The translations under genes and the position numbers were made by a program. A stretch of 20,058 nt of DNA from assembly GCA_002385675.1 (NCBI GenBank), contig DGDY01000152.1:1148-21205 (forward strand), given 5' to 3'. Shown piece after piece: positions 14,405-20,058 of the stretch; the stretch's first letter is position 1; each line of letters begins with the position of its first letter. Under the pieces are notes generated by a model. The model was not told the origin of the DNA and did not search any database. It worked only from the letters and a program-made list of their open reading frames with translations. The DNA comes from Anaerolineales bacterium UBA3940 (GTDB taxonomy: Bacteria > Chloroflexota > Anaerolineae > Aggregatilineales > UBA3940).

Positions 14405-14650
14405 CTAGGGCAGGTTGGCAGGCTCGAGGATCATCCCTTCAAGAATGCGCTCAAGGGCCATGGTGTGGCTGCATACGGCCCGCGTCTGGAAGAAATCACA
14501 ATCGCACTGCCACACGCCCTTCTCATAATGGACCACGTGAGGGTTGTTCTCGCCGTCAACCGTCACGGTAAATGACTCAAAACGGATGCGATCGCGCTCC
14601 TGTGCGTAACGCCGCGCCTTTTCGATCTTGCCGATCATTCCATAGTCCAT
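14405..14650 (-). CDS. Small SWIM zinc-finger protein
   Basis: An 81-residue protein containing little more than one SWIM finger. An N-terminal charged helix (KIEKARRYAQERDRI) is followed by a beta hairpin (FTVTVDGENNPHVVHYEKGVWQC) and the zinc ligands Cys49, Cys51, Cys60 and His62 in CxCx8CxH spacing. SWIM fingers bind DNA or proteins and usually belong to larger ATPases, transposases or kinases, so a free-standing one is a probable adaptor. AGGAGG (minus strand, 14664-14659) lies 8 bases before the ATG. Directly upstream on the same strand is a promoter followed by a terminator (14699-14823), so expression may depend on read-through or on a weak TATAAC at 14671-14666. Confidence 0.85.
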   Translation of the reverse strand: MDYGMIGKIEKARRYAQERDRIRFESFTVTVDGENNPHVVHYEKGVWQCDCDFFQTRAVCSHTMALERILEGMILEPANLP

Positions 14651-14697
14651 CTATGGTGCCTCCTGGTTATACTCGTGCAGATTCACTCTGCCATCGT

Positions 14698-14732
14698 AAA
14701 ACAAAAGCACGCAGGGAAATCACCCTGCGTGC
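14698..14732 (-). terminator. Rho-independent terminator, minus strand
   Basis: GCACGCAGGG and CCCTGCGTGC (14732-14723 and 14716-14707 on the minus strand) form a perfect 10-bp stem with a 6-base loop. TTTTGTTTT follows on that strand. On the plus strand no T-run follows. Confidence 0.88.
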
Positions 14733-14788
14733 CGGCGGGCCGCGCTTAGCTGATTGCTTGACCGTATGGCTACTACAACTCTCATAGT
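14699..14788 (-). ncRNA. Putative small RNA or attenuated leader
   Basis: A minus-strand transcript of about 90 nt is bounded by a near-consensus promoter and an intrinsic terminator. Near its 5' end GGTTACTA (14792-14785) can pair with TAGTAGCC (14775-14768) around a 9-base loop, though the first bases may precede the start site. The 3' end is the perfect 10-bp terminator hairpin. No open reading frame with a ribosome site is inside. It is either a free sRNA or a premature-termination leader of the SWIM gene that starts 49 bases further on. It matches no RNA family I recognise. Confidence 0.55.
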
Positions 14789-14794
14789 AACCAC

Positions 14795-14823
14795 AGTATA
14801 GGCAATCCCAACCGGCGAGTCAA
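14795..14823 (-). promoter_or_regulatory. Strong sigma-70-type promoter, minus strand
   Basis: TTGACT (14823-14818), an exact 17-base spacer, then TATACT (14800-14795), each 5 of 6 to consensus. This is the best-matching promoter in the window, and no protein gene starts directly behind it. Confidence 0.72.
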
Positions 14824-14890
14824 ATACGGGTGCCAAACGTCTGCCCGCCGATTGATGTTCGTCTCAGTTGGGGCAGGCGGCCCCGGCAGA

Positions 14891-14918
14891 TTGACTCCCG
14901 CCCTGCTGCCGTTATCAT
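14891..14918 (+). promoter_or_regulatory. Promoter of the acyl-CoA dehydrogenase gene
   Basis: TTGACT (14891-14896), a 16-base spacer, then TATCAT (14913-14918). Transcription would start near 14925, about 40 nt before the ATG at 14965. Confidence 0.65.
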
Positions 14919-14964
14919 ACAGGCGAGAGGAATGGACCCCGCCACACAGAAGGAGACACGCACG

Positions 14965-16173
14965 ATGGACCTGACGCTGACGGAGGAACAGCAGGCGGCA
15001 GCGCGCATGGTGCGCCGCTTTGCCCAGGAGGAAGTCGCGCCGACAATCGCCGAGTGGGACCGGCGGCAGCAGATGAACCCCGACGTGCTGCCACGTATGG
15101 CCGAGCTGGGCATCCTCGGCATCTGCATCCCGGTGAAGTACGGCGGGCAGGGCTTTGATTACATCACGCTGGGGCTGGTGTGCGAGGAGCTTGAGCGGGT
15201 GGACACCTCGCTGCGGGTCGTGATGTCCGTCCACACGGGGCTGTGCAGCCTGGCGCTTCTGCAATGGGGCACGGAGGAGCAGAAGCAGCGCTTCCTCGTG
15301 CCGCAGGCGCGCGGCGAGAAGGTCGCCGGGTACGGGCTGACGGAGCCGGGCCACGGCTCAGATGCCGCCCACCTGCAAAGCACGGCACGCCGCGAGGGTG
15401 ACGTGTACGTGTTGAACGGCGAGAAGATGTGGATCAGCCTGGCGACGAAGGCCGACCACTTCCTCATTATCGCCCGCACCGACCCCGACGCGTCGAAGGC
15501 CTCGGCAGGGCTTTCCGCCTTCATGATCACCCGCGACATGCCCGGCGTGACCACCGGCGACATTCACGGCAAGCTCGGCGTGCGTGCCGGCTCGACGGGC
15601 TGGATCGCCATGCACAACGTCGAGGTGCCGGTCGAGAACCGCATCGGCGAGGAGGGCGAGGGCTTCAAGATCGCGATGTCGGCGCTCGATAACGGGCGCT
15701 ACACCGTCGCTGCCGGGGCCACCGGGCTGATCCGCGCCTGCCTGGAGGAGTCGATCGCGTATGCCCGGCAGCGCCACACGTTCGGCAAGCCCATCGCCGA
15801 GCACCAGTTGATCAAGCAGAAGCTGGCTTACATGTCGCTGTGGTATGACACGGCACGCCTGCTCTATCTGCGGGCGGGCTGGCTGAAGAACCAGGGCATC
15901 CGCAACACGCGCGAGACAAGCCAGGCCAAGTGGTACGCGACTGACCACAGTGTCAAGGCGGCGCTGGAAGCGGTGCAGATCCACGGGGCGTATGGCTACT
16001 CGGACGAGTACAACGTGGAGCGCTACCTGCGCAACAGCAAGGGCGCGGTGATCTATGAGGGGACAAGCGAGATCCACCAGCTTATGCAGGCCGACTACGC
16101 ACTCGGCCTGCGCAAGGATCGCCCGCTGCGCTGTGAACTCCCCGCATACGACCCGGACGTGTGGCAGGGGTAG
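14965..16173 (+). CDS. Acyl-CoA dehydrogenase
   Basis: A 402-residue FAD flavoenzyme that introduces the alpha-beta double bond into acyl-CoA and passes electrons to ETF. The N-terminal helical domain ([20 protein letters not shown]) is followed by the FAD-binding [13 protein letters not shown] and KMWIS segments. The C-terminal domain has [21 protein letters not shown] and [19 protein letters not shown]. The catalytic base is Glu365 in [10 protein letters not shown], the short/medium-chain position. The start at 14965 has AAGGAG 9 bases upstream; an ATG at 14932 in the same frame lies too near the predicted transcription start. It stands alone with its own promoter, and chain-length preference cannot be told. 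A repeat element follows the stop. Confidence 0.95.
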   Translation: MDLTLTEEQQAAARMVRRFAQEEVAPTIAEWDRRQQMNPDVLPRMAELGILGICIPVKYGGQGFDYITLGLVCEELERVDTSLRVVMSVHTGLCSLALLQWGTEEQKQRFLVPQARGEKVAGYGLTEPGHGSDAAHLQSTARREGDVYVLNGEKMWISLATKADHFLIIARTDPDASKASAGLSAFMITRDMPGVTTGDIHGKLGVRAGSTGWIAMHNVEVPVENRIGEEGEGFKIAMSALDNGRYTVAAGATGLIRACLEESIAYARQRHTFGKPIAEHQLIKQKLAYMSLWYDTARLLYLRAGWLKNQGIRNTRETSQAKWYATDHSVKAALEAVQIHGAYGYSDEYNVERYLRNSKGAVIYEGTSEIHQLMQADYALGLRKDRPLRCELPAYDPDVWQG

Positions 16174-16183
16174 GGTGGAGAGA

Positions 16184-16335
16184 GAGTCCACAGATAGCAC
16201 AGATAACATAGATGAAAATATTACTTGATCCACGAATGGCACGAATGACACGAATTAGAAATCATTAGTGCCATTCGTGTCATTCGTGGACTATCTTTTT
16301 ACTTTATCTGTGAAATCTGTGTTATCTGTGGACTC
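16184..16335. repeat. Nested inverted-repeat element
   Basis: Outer arms GAGTCCACAGATA... (16184-16204) and ...TATCTGTGGACTC (16315-16335) pair over 21 positions with one G-T. Inner arms 16230-16255 and 16264-16289, built of CACGAATG repeats, pair at 23 of 26 positions plus one wobble, around the 8-base loop TAGAAATC. TTTTT follows the inner stem at 16296-16300, so it could also terminate the acyl-CoA dehydrogenase transcript. It contains no gene. Confidence 0.8.
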
Positions 16336-16347
16336 CCTGCACGTCTG

Positions 16348-17136
16348 TTATTCCTCGCCCAGCGGCATGGTGACGCCCATGATGTTCCAGCCGCCGTCTA
16401 CGAACAGCACCTCGCCTGTGACCGCGCTGGCCCAGTCCGAGCACAGGTAGAGCGCCGCCTGCCCGATGTCCTCCGGCGTGACAAGCCGCCGCATCGGTGC
16501 GACCTGCTCGTGTGTGCGGTACATGTCGCGGAAGCCGGAGACGCCCTGCGCCGCCAGCGTTTTGATCGGCCCTGCAGAGATGGCGTTGACGCGGATGCCC
16601 TTCGGTCCGAGGTCGGCGGCGAGGTAGCGCACGCTCGCCTCGAGCGCGGCCTTCGCCACGCCCATGACGTTGTAGTTCGGCAGCACACGCTCGCCGCCGA
16701 GCGCCGTCATGGTGAGGATCGCGCCGCCGTGCGGCATGAGCGGCACGGCCCGCTGCGTCAGCGCGACGAGTGAGTAGGCGCTGATCTCCAGTGCGGTGCG
16801 CCAGCCCTGGCGGCTTGTCGAGACGAAGTCGCCTTCCAGGTCCTCGCGCTCGGCGAAGGCGATGGAGTGGATCAGCACATCGATCGTGCCGTAGACTTCC
16901 GCCACCCGCTCAAACAGCCGGTCCATTGCGGCGTCGTCCGTCACATCGCACGGCTCGATCAGCTTCGCGCCGAGGCTCTCGGCGAGCGGGCGGACGCGCC
17001 GCTCCAGCCGCTCGGTTGCATAGCTGAAACCGACCTCCGCCCCCTGTGCGTGGAGCGCCTGCGCGATGCCCCAGGCAATGGAGTACTTGTTCGCCACGCC
17101 GAAGATCAGCGCCGTCTTGCCGTCAAACAGGCCCAT
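16348..17136 (-). CDS. fabI: Enoyl-[acyl-carrier-protein] reductase (NADH) FabI
   Basis: A 262-residue short-chain-dehydrogenase-fold enzyme that carries out the last reduction of each fatty-acid elongation round. Marks are the atypical FabI cofactor site [13 protein letters not shown] (13-25), HSIAFA (90-95), and the catalytic Tyr155-x6-Lys162 pair in [18 protein letters not shown] and a VDGGWNIMG end are also typical. The position that is usually a second tyrosine (TYLGGER in many FabIs, E. coli Tyr146) reads TALGGER here, with Ala145. AGGGAGAGGA precedes the ATG. It is divergent from the CHASE2 cyclase, with a palindrome between them, and convergent with the acyl-CoA dehydrogenase. No other fab genes are in the window. 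Confidence 0.95.
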   Translation of the reverse strand: MGLFDGKTALIFGVANKYSIAWGIAQALHAQGAEVGFSYATERLERRVRPLAESLGAKLIEPCDVTDDAAMDRLFERVAEVYGTIDVLIHSIAFAEREDLEGDFVSTSRQGWRTALEISAYSLVALTQRAVPLMPHGGAILTMTALGGERVLPNYNVMGVAKAALEASVRYLAADLGPKGIRVNAISAGPIKTLAAQGVSGFRDMYRTHEQVAPMRRLVTPEDIGQAALYLCSDWASAVTGEVLFVDGGWNIMGVTMPLGEE

Positions 17137-17192
17137 TCCGTCCTCTCCCTGGTTGTCAAGAACTGGTTGTGTCCGGGCAGCCCGCCCGTCGT

Positions 17193-17206
17193 GGGGACAT
17201 GTCCCC
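17193..17206. promoter_or_regulatory. 14-bp perfect palindrome, possible operator
   Basis: GGGGACATGTCCCC is a perfect dyad in the 133-base gap between the divergent fabI and cyclase genes. It ends just before the putative -35 of the cyclase promoter, where an activator or repressor could act on either gene. Confidence 0.45.
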
Positions 17207-17207
17207 G

Positions 17208-17236
17208 TTGTGCAGGCCGGGGTTTGGTTCTATGGT
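17208..17236 (+). promoter_or_regulatory. Possible promoter of the CHASE2 cyclase gene
   Basis: TTGTGC (17208-17213), a 17-base spacer, then TATGGT (17231-17236). The match is moderate, with a leader of about 27 nt containing AAAGGA at 17252-17257. Confidence 0.4.
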
Positions 17237-17269
17237 GGGTGCAGATAGCTTTAAAGGATCAGAACGACG

Positions 17270-19144
17270 ATGACCGCACTCAACCATGCCGCACGCCGCT
17301 TCTCGCCCGCGCTGCGCCCGCTCGTGCTGGCGCTGGCGGTCGGCCTGCTCGCCGCCATGCTGGGCGGGGGCGTCCTGCACCGGCTGGAGCTTTTCACCGG
17401 CGACGTGCTGTTCCGGCTGCGCGGCCCGCTTCATGATGATAGCGGCATTGTGCTCGTCGCCATCGACGACGCTTCCTTCGCGCACAACGATCTCCAGTGG
17501 CCCTGGCCCCGCAGCTACCTGGCCCGCATCGTCGACAGTATTGCCGCCGGTGACCCGAGCGTAATCGTCGTCGATGTCCAGTTCTATGAACCCTCGACGC
17601 CGGAGGAAGATGCGCGGCTTGCGGAGGCCATTCGCGAGGCGGGGAACGTGGTGCTGGTGAGCAACATCGCCACCGAGCGGCGGCAGGGGGTGGTGCTGCG
17701 GCAACTCAACCAGCCGATCCGGGAGCTGCGCGAGGCGGCGGCTGCGGTCGGGCTGGCGCAGTTCCAGCGCGACGACGATGGCACGCTGCGCCGGATGCTG
17801 GCCTTTGCCCGCCATAACGGGAAGCTTTACCCCTCGCTGGCGATGGAAGCGGCCCGGATGCACCTCGGCGTGGAGCGCTTCTTCGTCGCCTCGCCGGACG
17901 ACGTGTGGATCGGCGCGCACCATATCCGGCTGGACGACCAGTATCTCCCCGTGAACTTTCGCGGCCCGGCAGAGATGACCATCCCGTATTACTCGGCCTA
18001 CCAGGTGGCGGACGGGCTGGTAGACCCCGCTGTGTTCACCGGGCGGATCGTCATCATCGGCGCGACGGCGGAGACCATCCCCCTGTATGACAGCTACCCG
18101 ACGCCCTTTGGTAGCTCGCCCCCGATGTCCGGTGCGGAGGCCAACGCCCATGCCATCGACACGATCCTGCAGGGGCGGCCCCTGCGCCCGGCGTCATGGC
18201 TGGCGCAGTTGGGCGTGTCGCTGGCGGCGGCCCTCGCGGCAGGCGTGCTCGCCCGGTGGGTAAAGCCGCTCACCGGGCTGGCGCTCGTGGTGGTGCTGGC
18301 GCTTGCATACCTCGTGCTGAGCTGGGCGCTTTTTGCCTACGCCCGCGTCATCCCACCGCTCGTTGGGCCGAGCCTCGCGCTGGCGCTGGTGTACGTTGCC
18401 GGGACGACGGTGCAGGTCTATGACGAGCAGCGCCAACGGGCGCGCGTGCGGGCGCTGTTCGAGCGGTACGTCTCCCCCGCCGCCATCGACGAGATGCTCA
18501 GCCAGCCGGACAGCGTATCGGTGAGCGGGCAGCGCCGCGACGTAACGGTGATGTTCAGCGACATTCGTGGCTTCACCGCGCTCTCGGAAAAGCTGCGACC
18601 GGAGGAGGTCGTTGCGATCCTCAACGACTACCTCGGCGCGATGACGGAGATCATCTTCAAGTACGGCGGCACGGTGGACAAATTTGAGGGTGATGGCATC
18701 CTCGCCATCTGGAATGCGCCGCTCGCCGTTGAGGACCACCCGACGCGGGCGGTAGAGTGCGCGCTGGAGATGACGCGCCGCCTCGCCGAGATGCAGCAGG
18801 GCTGGACGGCGACCGGGCAGCAGGCGCTCAAGAGCGGCATCGGCATCAGCACGGGGCCGTGCTTTGTGGGCAACATCGGCTCGTCACAGCGCATGGATTA
18901 CACCGTTATCGGCGATACGGTGAACCTCGCCGCGCGGCTCGAAGCGCTCACCAAAGAACTGGGCTTGCAGATCGTGTACTCCGAAGCAACGCACCGCCAG
19001 CTTGCCGGGCACATCCGCTCGCGCTTTGTGACCTCGGCGAAGGTCGCCGGGCGCGAGCAGCCGGTGAACGTCTACACCGTGCTGGGGGTAGACGAGCCTC
19101 AGGCAGCACAGCCGGAAGCTGAGGCAGCCCCGGCACGGGCCTAG
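17270..19144 (+). CDS. CHASE2-domain class III adenylate cyclase
   Basis: A 624-residue membrane sensor that makes cAMP from ATP. A first helix (residues ~17-36) leads to an extracytoplasmic CHASE2 domain (~40-300: DVLFRLRG, VLVAIDDASF, VIVVDVQFYEPS, GRIVIIGATAE, NAHAIDTILQG). Three helices follow between ~308 and 380, then a short linker and the catalytic domain (~420-605). Metal-binding Asp431 (FSDIRGFT) and Asp475 (KFEGDG) are present. Lys471 and Asp543 (MDYTVIGD) are the adenine-selecting pair. Asn552 and Arg556 (NLAARL) stabilise the transition state. The catalytic site is therefore complete and ATP-type. The last ~15 residues are an Ala/Glu/Pro tail. The signal sensed is unknown. Confidence 0.95.
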   Translation: MTALNHAARRFSPALRPLVLALAVGLLAAMLGGGVLHRLELFTGDVLFRLRGPLHDDSGIVLVAIDDASFAHNDLQWPWPRSYLARIVDSIAAGDPSVIVVDVQFYEPSTPEEDARLAEAIREAGNVVLVSNIATERRQGVVLRQLNQPIRELREAAAAVGLAQFQRDDDGTLRRMLAFARHNGKLYPSLAMEAARMHLGVERFFVASPDDVWIGAHHIRLDDQYLPVNFRGPAEMTIPYYSAYQVADGLVDPAVFTGRIVIIGATAETIPLYDSYPTPFGSSPPMSGAEANAHAIDTILQGRPLRPASWLAQLGVSLAAALAAGVLARWVKPLTGLALVVVLALAYLVLSWALFAYARVIPPLVGPSLALALVYVAGTTVQVYDEQRQRARVRALFERYVSPAAIDEMLSQPDSVSVSGQRRDVTVMFSDIRGFTALSEKLRPEEVVAILNDYLGAMTEIIFKYGGTVDKFEGDGILAIWNAPLAVEDHPTRAVECALEMTRRLAEMQQGWTATGQQALKSGIGISTGPCFVGNIGSSQRMDYTVIGDTVNLAARLEALTKELGLQIVYSEATHRQLAGHIRSRFVTSAKVAGREQPVNVYTVLGVDEPQAAQPEAEAAPARA

Positions 19145-19154
19145 CCGGTGGCCC

Positions 19155-19183
19155 TTGCCAGCCGGGGCAGGGCGTGCTACTCT
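19155..19183 (+). promoter_or_regulatory. Promoter of the small membrane protein gene
   Basis: TTGCCA (19155-19160), a 17-base spacer, then an extended -10 TGCTACTCT (19175-19183). The leader would be about 28 nt. It begins right after the cyclase stop, so the small gene can be expressed independently. Confidence 0.5.
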
Positions 19184-19217
19184 TTGCATCGTTGAACTCA
19201 GAGCGTGCGGAGAGCAC

Positions 19218-19541
19218 ATGTCACAGCAGCGCATCACCAACCGGAAGCTGATCATCCTGTGGGCCACGGTCGTCGTGGCCTATGTGCTGCTTGTCGTGTT
19301 GATGAACCCGGTGCTGATGATGCCGGAGGCCCGCCAGCGGGCGATCTTCGAGCGTGCCTCGGCGGCGGTATGCGAAGCCCGTGCCACGATACCGGCCTTC
19401 AGAGAGGATGGATCGCCCGAAAACCACGTGGCGATTGGCGTCCAGCAGGCAGCGGACGAGTTTGGCCTCACCTACCGGGCCGCTTATCTCATATACCGGC
19501 ATGGCGTCGATGCCGGTTGGCCGCTCGCCTGTGAGGACTGA
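19218..19541 (+). CDS. Small single-pass membrane protein of unknown function
   Basis: A 107-residue protein I do not recognise. A basic start (QQRITNRK) precedes one strong membrane helix at residues ~11-34 (LIILWATVVVAYVLLVVLMN). The remainder, with a predicted out-facing helix MPEARQRAIFERASAAVCEARA and a DEFGLTYRAAYLIYRHGVDAG segment, is soluble. Two cysteines (in AAVCEA and PLACED) could pair. The start at 19218 is chosen because GGAGAG lies just upstream; an in-frame codon at 19155 would read through the promoter region. It follows the CHASE2 cyclase in the same direction with a 73-base gap and ends before the metG leader. A link to the cyclase is possible but not shown. Confidence 0.7.
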   Translation: MSQQRITNRKLIILWATVVVAYVLLVVLMNPVLMMPEARQRAIFERASAAVCEARATIPAFREDGSPENHVAIGVQQAADEFGLTYRAAYLIYRHGVDAGWPLACED

Positions 19542-19585
19542 GAATTCCTGTGCATCCACTTGACAGGCTGCGCTATAATAAGACA

Positions 19586-19824
19586 ACGAAATCGAGCGTG
19601 ATGTTGTGAGGGTTGACTGTCGTGAGTGGCAGCAGGAGATATTTTGCGCGTGCGCCGATTAGCGCCGCGCCCCGTATCATGGCCATGCGTCGCCTGCCGG
19701 AGTCGCGGGGCAGCGGAAGCCCCGGCGACCACGGCTGTGCGCGCCTGGCTGGTTAGCGCGGCAGTCACGGCAGGGTTCAGGGCCTGAAATAAGGGGCCGC
19801 CAGTTCCGCACTGGCGGCCTTTTT
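19586..19824 (+). ncRNA. Putative structured RNA or attenuator leader of metG
   Basis: A predicted ~240-nt transcript. Hairpin 1 is GCGCG-T-GCGC (19646-19655) with GCGCCGCGC (19662-19670). Hairpin 2 is GTCGCGGGGC (19702-19711) with GCCCC-G-GCGAC (19719-19729) and a 7-base loop AGCGGAA. A CAGG/CCTG mini-stem (19771-19786) precedes the terminator. CTGGC (19745-19749) can pair with GCCAG (19799-19803) in the terminator's 5' arm, a weak antiterminator possibility. The position in front of metG suggests a methionine- or tRNA-related switch, but no T-box or SAM riboswitch consensus was found. Confidence 0.45.
19795..19824 (+). terminator. Rho-independent terminator upstream of metG
   Basis: GGCCGCCAG (19795-19803) pairs perfectly with CTGGCGGCC (19811-19819) around a 7-base loop, followed by TTTTT (19820-19824). 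It lies 73 bases before the metG start. Confidence 0.88.
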
Positions 19825-19855
19825 ACGTCGAGATGTAACAACAACAGCATGTCGT

Positions 19856-19873
19856 CTCCGCCGGGGGGCGGAG
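19856..19873 (+). promoter_or_regulatory. GC-rich hairpin just before the metG ribosome site
   Basis: CTCCGCC (19856-19862) pairs with GGCGGAG (19867-19873) around GGGG. The ribosome site begins 8 bases later. It may insulate or tune translation initiation. Confidence 0.45.
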
Positions 19874-19897
19874 GAGCAAAAGAGGAGAAGAAAAGCC

Positions 19898-20058
19898 ATG
19901 TCTGAAACGATCCATATATCCGTCGCATGGCCTTATGCCAACGGCGACCTGCATATCGGGCATCTGGCAGGGGCCTACCTGCCCGCCGACATTTTCGCCC
20001 GCTACCAGCGCCTGAAGGGCCGCCGCGTGCTGATGGTTTCCGGCTCGGACTCGCACGG
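19898..20058 (+). CDS. metG: Methionine--tRNA ligase, N-terminal part (cut by window end)
   Basis: The first 53 residues of a class I aminoacyl-tRNA synthetase that charges methionine onto tRNA-Met. The N-terminal catalytic core is evident: [17 protein letters not shown] contains the HIGH ATP-binding signature at residues 19-22, followed by [14 protein letters not shown] and VSGSDSHG, as in MetG proteins. The ATG is preceded by AGAGGAG at a good distance. The reading frame is open to the last base of the window, so the gene continues beyond it. It lies behind a terminator-containing leader, suggesting control by premature termination. Confidence 0.93.
   Translation, partial: MSETIHISVAWPYANGDLHIGHLAGAYLPADIFARYQRLKGRRVLMVSGSDSH

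Larger units (their letters stand above)
14651..14964. promoter_or_regulatory. Divergent regulatory interval
   Basis: These 314 bases hold no protein gene. They contain the SWIM ribosome site, a minus-strand RNA unit (promoter 14823-14795, terminator 14732-14698), the plus-strand promoter of the acyl-CoA dehydrogenase (14891-14918), and its ribosome site AAGGAG at 14950-14955. Confidence 0.6.
19542..19897 (+). promoter_or_regulatory. Long structured region upstream of metG
   Basis: This 356-base gap has no convincing gene. It holds a perfect TATAAT (19574-19579), two strong hairpins, an intrinsic terminator (19795-19824), a GC-rich hairpin (19856-19873) and the metG ribosome site AGAGGAG (19881-19887). 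A TTGACA at 19560-19565 is only 8 bases from the -10, too close to be its -35 box. The arrangement fits either a free RNA gene or a leader with transcription attenuation. Confidence 0.6.

Noticed and set aside
16230..16289. Repeated CACGAATG words as a CRISPR-like array
   Set aside because: The repeats are only about 8-10 bases, have no unique spacers, and are arranged as an inverted repeat.
19560..19579. TTGACA and TATAAT as a promoter pair before metG
   Set aside because: Both hexamers are perfect, but only 8 bases separate them; a sigma-70 promoter needs about 17. Only the -10 box is kept.
19750..19761. T-box-like sequence TGGTTAGCGCGG upstream of metG
   Set aside because: It resembles the T-box core only loosely. 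The conserved 14-base consensus AGGGUGGNACCGCG and a clear specifier loop were not found, so a T-box is not called as a feature.
19750..19786. tRNA-like segment (GGTTAGCGCGG followed by GGTTCAGG)
   Set aside because: A D-loop-like and a T-loop-like string occur, but no acceptor stem, anticodon stem or cloverleaf can be formed around them.

Overview
This window is GC-rich (by eye about two-thirds G+C) and carries compact bacterial genes, several with TTG or GTG starts. The protein repertoire (sulfate-type importer, FabI, M23 peptidase, PIG-L deacetylase, DarA-type c-di-AMP receptor, CHASE2 cyclase), together with the style of the hypothetical proteins and the dispersed hairpin repeats, suggests a Chloroflexota (Anaerolineae-like) genome. 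That assignment is an inference from protein character; no rRNA is present. Bases 1-12 equal the 3' end of the Nextera/Tn5 mosaic-end adapter, so this is probably the raw end of a metagenomic or shotgun contig.

Layout. 39-785: membrane-anchored protein with a discoidin-like beta-sandwich. 786-1105: repeat-rich gap. 1106-2913: M24 aminopeptidase plus a HAD-like protein with a degenerate active site, closed by a terminator. 3189-6941: a three-gene, translationally coupled sulfate-type ABC importer (binding protein, one permease, ATPase). The ATPase carries two universal-stress-protein domains on its C-terminus, which is the most unusual protein here. 6960-7775 (-): M23 peptidase. 8053-10877: an HEXXH membrane protein, PrmC and TsaC, all overlapping. 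11090-12160: release factor RF1, the substrate of PrmC. 12195-12992: PIG-L deacetylase. 12989-13315 (-): DarA-like c-di-AMP receptor whose -10 box lies so close to its ATG that the mRNA should be leaderless. 13428-14333: methyltransferase with a C-terminal zinc ribbon. 14405-14650 (-): small SWIM zinc-finger protein. 14965-16173: acyl-CoA dehydrogenase. 16348-17136 (-): FabI. 17270-19144: CHASE2 adenylate cyclase. 19218-19541: small membrane protein. 19898-20058: start of metG, cut by the window end.

How the parts connect. PrmC, TsaC and RF1 form a translation-quality cluster: PrmC methylates the GGQ glutamine of RF1, and TsaC makes the precursor of t6A in tRNA. The sulfate operon has its own promoter and a long leader with two hairpins. 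Second-messenger functions (c-di-AMP receptor, cAMP synthesis by the CHASE2 cyclase, possibly adenine-nucleotide sensing by the USP domains) recur, but nothing in the sequence shows that they share a circuit.

Non-coding signals are rich. There is a probable ~90-nt minus-strand RNA with a near-consensus promoter and a perfect terminator (14699-14823). A ~240-nt structured leader or RNA upstream of metG ends in an intrinsic terminator (19574-19824). A nested inverted-repeat element lies between the convergent acyl-CoA dehydrogenase and fabI genes, with a related copy near 990. A three-hairpin dispersed repeat lies between tsaC and prfA. No CRISPR array, tRNA, rRNA, transposase or phage gene was seen.
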